NCBI GenBank assembly: GCA_910585435.1
Contig: CAJUEJ010000038.1
Span: forward strand, 17,791 to 33,145
Direction of reading: 5' to 3'
Length of the DNA stretch: 15,355 nucleotides
Source: an uncultured Hungatella sp.
Lineage (GTDB): Bacteria > Bacillota > Clostridia > Lachnospirales > Lachnospiraceae
Shown: positions 13,958 to 15,355 of the stretch, piece by piece
How the letters are laid out: each line of letters begins with the position of its first letter
How positions within the stretch are numbered: position 1 is the stretch's first letter
Program-made: the position numbers and the translations under genes
The notes under the pieces: model-generated
Told to the model about the DNA's origin: nothing
What the model saw: only the letters and a program-made list of their open reading frames with translations
Database searches by the model: none

Positions 13958-14004
13958 TTTATTAAATAAACCTGCATAGGCCCGGCGGCGAACTTTTAAA
14001 GTAA
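13958..14004 (-). repeat. Boundary repeat, copy B (inverted)
   Basis: Read on the minus strand, this has TTACTTTAAAAGTTCGCC (14004 to 13987), nine bases, then ATGCAGGTTTA (13977 to 13967) merging into the palindrome TTTATT-A-AATAAA (13958-13970). It is the same two-block unit as copy A, but with a nine-base rather than 83-base middle. It lies within the MFS leader. Homology starts abruptly at the first block and does not extend into toxin-coding sequence. Confidence 0.72.
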
Positions 14005-14060
14005 GAATTTAGAAAGCTGCCAGAGTGTGACAGGCCTGATGCAAAAGGAGAGGATCTTGG

Positions 14061-15248
14061 ATGGAAGCAATCAGCAGACAGGTAAGACGGAAGGTGAATC
14101 AGGATGCTTTTCCTACAGGGCTATTTACAGCTTATGTATGTTATTATGCCGGACAGGCGATTTACAATACTTATCTGAATCTATACCTGTATCAAATCGG
14201 TTTTCTGGCGTCCCAGATCGGAGCCATTATCTCCGTATCCACGGTTGCCATCCTTGCCATGCAGCCTCTGTGGGGGATGTTAAGCGACAGGGTTTCAGTG
14301 AAAAACAGGGTTCTTAAGTTTTTGTGCCTGGCGGCGGCTGTCTGTGCCATGGGGTTTTACACCACACAAAGCTACTGGCCCATCCTTTTTCTGGTAGCCA
14401 TGTTCGGCGTGTTTTATAATCCTATTGTTCCTCTAAGCGACAATATCACGCTGGAAGCCCTGATGAAGAGCCGATGGGATTATGGCTGGATCCGCATGGG
14501 AGGAACTTTTGGGTATGCGGCTGCGGTTCTGGGCATCGGCTATTTTTTCCGGGACAGCTATGAGGCCATGTTTGTCCTCATTGCCCTGTCTTTGGTTATG
14601 ACAGCCTTCTGTGTAGGGACAGTGCCTTTGGTAAAGGGATACAGAGAAAAGAAAGGGAAATTCTCTTTAGAGATTTTGTGGAAGAATAAAGTCCTGATGG
14701 GGCTTATCGGATTTCACCTGATCTATGGAATGGGGATCGGATTTTTTAACAGCTTTTACTCCATTCATTTTGTAAATATAGGAGGGGACAGCCGGATGGT
14801 GGGATGGATGATGTTTGTCTCATCTGCAGCTGAGATTCCTTTCCTGATGCTGATGCACCGCATTGTTAAAAAAATGGGCATAAGAAAGGTGCTGACGCTG
14901 GCAGGAGCCATCACCTGTATACGGTGGATGTTCATGTATGTGCTGAAGAACCCTGTCCTGATTATAAGCGCCAACCTTCTCCACGGCTTTGCATTCAGCA
15001 GCTTTACATACTGTATCCTGAATTACATTAACAATAAGGTGCCGCCGGATCTGAGAGCCAGCAGCCAGGTGTTAAATACTACGCTGAATACCATATGCTC
15101 CCGGCTTATATTCGGATATTTGGGAGGCGTGGCATTTGAGCTGTGGGGCGCTTCTCTGATGATGCTGTTTGCAGCTGTAAGCATGGGCGGTGCAACCATT
15201 GTTTTCTGGATTTGGAGCCGGAACAAGCAGAAGGAGCTTTCGCTGTAA
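14061..15248 (+). CDS. MFS transporter
   Basis: This 395-residue protein has about twelve hydrophobic segments. The loop between helices 2 and 3 has WGMLSDRVSVKNRVL (Asp76-Arg77), the usual MFS motif. The layout, with an early YLNLYLYQIGF and a later NSFYSIHFVNIGG at the start of the second half, resembles the LacY/nucleoside-symporter-like group (MFS_1-like) often annotated as 'MFS transporter' in clostridia. AAAGGAG lies about ten bases before the ATG. The gene has its own promoter 137 bases upstream. The substrate cannot be read from sequence. Nearness to the fructosamine operon makes a sugar or amino acid conceivable but unproven. Confidence 0.9.
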   Translation: MEAISRQVRRKVNQDAFPTGLFTAYVCYYAGQAIYNTYLNLYLYQIGFLASQIGAIISVSTVAILAMQPLWGMLSDRVSVKNRVLKFLCLAAAVCAMGFYTTQSYWPILFLVAMFGVFYNPIVPLSDNITLEALMKSRWDYGWIRMGGTFGYAAAVLGIGYFFRDSYEAMFVLIALSLVMTAFCVGTVPLVKGYREKKGKFSLEILWKNKVLMGLIGFHLIYGMGIGFFNSFYSIHFVNIGGDSRMVGWMMFVSSAAEIPFLMLMHRIVKKMGIRKVLTLAGAITCIRWMFMYVLKNPVLIISANLLHGFAFSSFTYCILNYINNKVPPDLRASSQVLNTTLNTICSRLIFGYLGGVAFELWGASLMMLFAAVSMGGATIVFWIWSRNKQKELSL

Positions 15249-15296
15249 GCCCCTGCCGTGTTCCTGGCGTCACTGTGAATGAAGGGGGCTACCGTG

Positions 15297-15335
15297 AACC
15301 CTACGGTCCTTCAGGGAGATTCCTGAAACAGGGTT
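15297..15335 (+). terminator. Nested hairpin after the MFS gene
   Basis: AACCCT (15297-15302) pairs with AGGGTT (15330-15335), and within it TTCAGG (15310-15315) pairs with CCTGAA (15322-15327). No long T-tract follows before the window ends, so it is a weak terminator candidate or a structured leader of the next gene. Confidence 0.4.
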
Positions 15336-15355
15336 TCCAGCTGCCGGTTGAAGAC

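Noticed and set aside
9104..14004. A composite transposon bounded by the inverted repeats
   Set aside because: No transposase or integrase lies between the repeats, the copies differ by 74 bases in the middle, and no target-site duplication is visible.

Overview
The window reads as a gut Firmicute chromosome, most likely a Lachnospiraceae (Clostridium cluster XIVa) genome. I infer this from the strong AGGAGG ribosome binding sites, frequent GTG/TTG starts, moderate GC content, and gene content such as a clostridial hydratase-citrate synthase-NAD isocitrate dehydrogenase cluster and a fructosamine PTS operon. No rRNA, tRNA, CRISPR array or transposase is visible. The first 27 bases are Illumina adapter, so the left edge is an assembly artefact.

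Region 1 (28-5001) is an oxidative half-TCA operon. A structured leader (promoter, terminator-like hairpin, long second hairpin, second promoter) precedes an aconitase-family hydratase, citrate synthase and an NAD-type isocitrate dehydrogenase. The three genes are spaced 6 and 2 bases apart. Together they would turn oxaloacetate and acetyl-CoA into 2-oxoglutarate for glutamate synthesis.

Region 2 (5002-6480) has a conserved 137-residue protein of unknown function, a PrxQ/Bcp peroxiredoxin, a strong probably bidirectional terminator, and a convergent 63-residue orphan gene on the minus strand with its own near-consensus promoter.

Region 3 (6481-13859) is a sugar-amine catabolic locus. Two tandem GntR/HutC regulators are followed by mannose-family PTS subunits IIA, IIB, IIC and IID, an FrlB-like SIS deglycase and an FrlD-like PfkB kinase. 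The likely substrate class is fructosamines (Amadori compounds). The regulator promoter and the PTS promoter share an 18-base operator-like motif, which ties the two halves together. Between them sits an AT-richer antitoxin/GNAT-toxin pair that looks inserted.

Region 4 (13860-15355) is an MFS transporter with its own strong promoter. Its leader contains an inverted copy of a sequence found at the 3' end of the toxin gene, 4.9 kb away. The pair looks like footprints of one small repeat. The window ends in a nested hairpin after the transporter.

I see no clearly unprecedented system. The most interesting signals are the shared operator, the inverted repeat pair with the embedded toxin-antitoxin module, the coexistence of a PTS and a sugar kinase in one operon, and the leader of the half-TCA operon.
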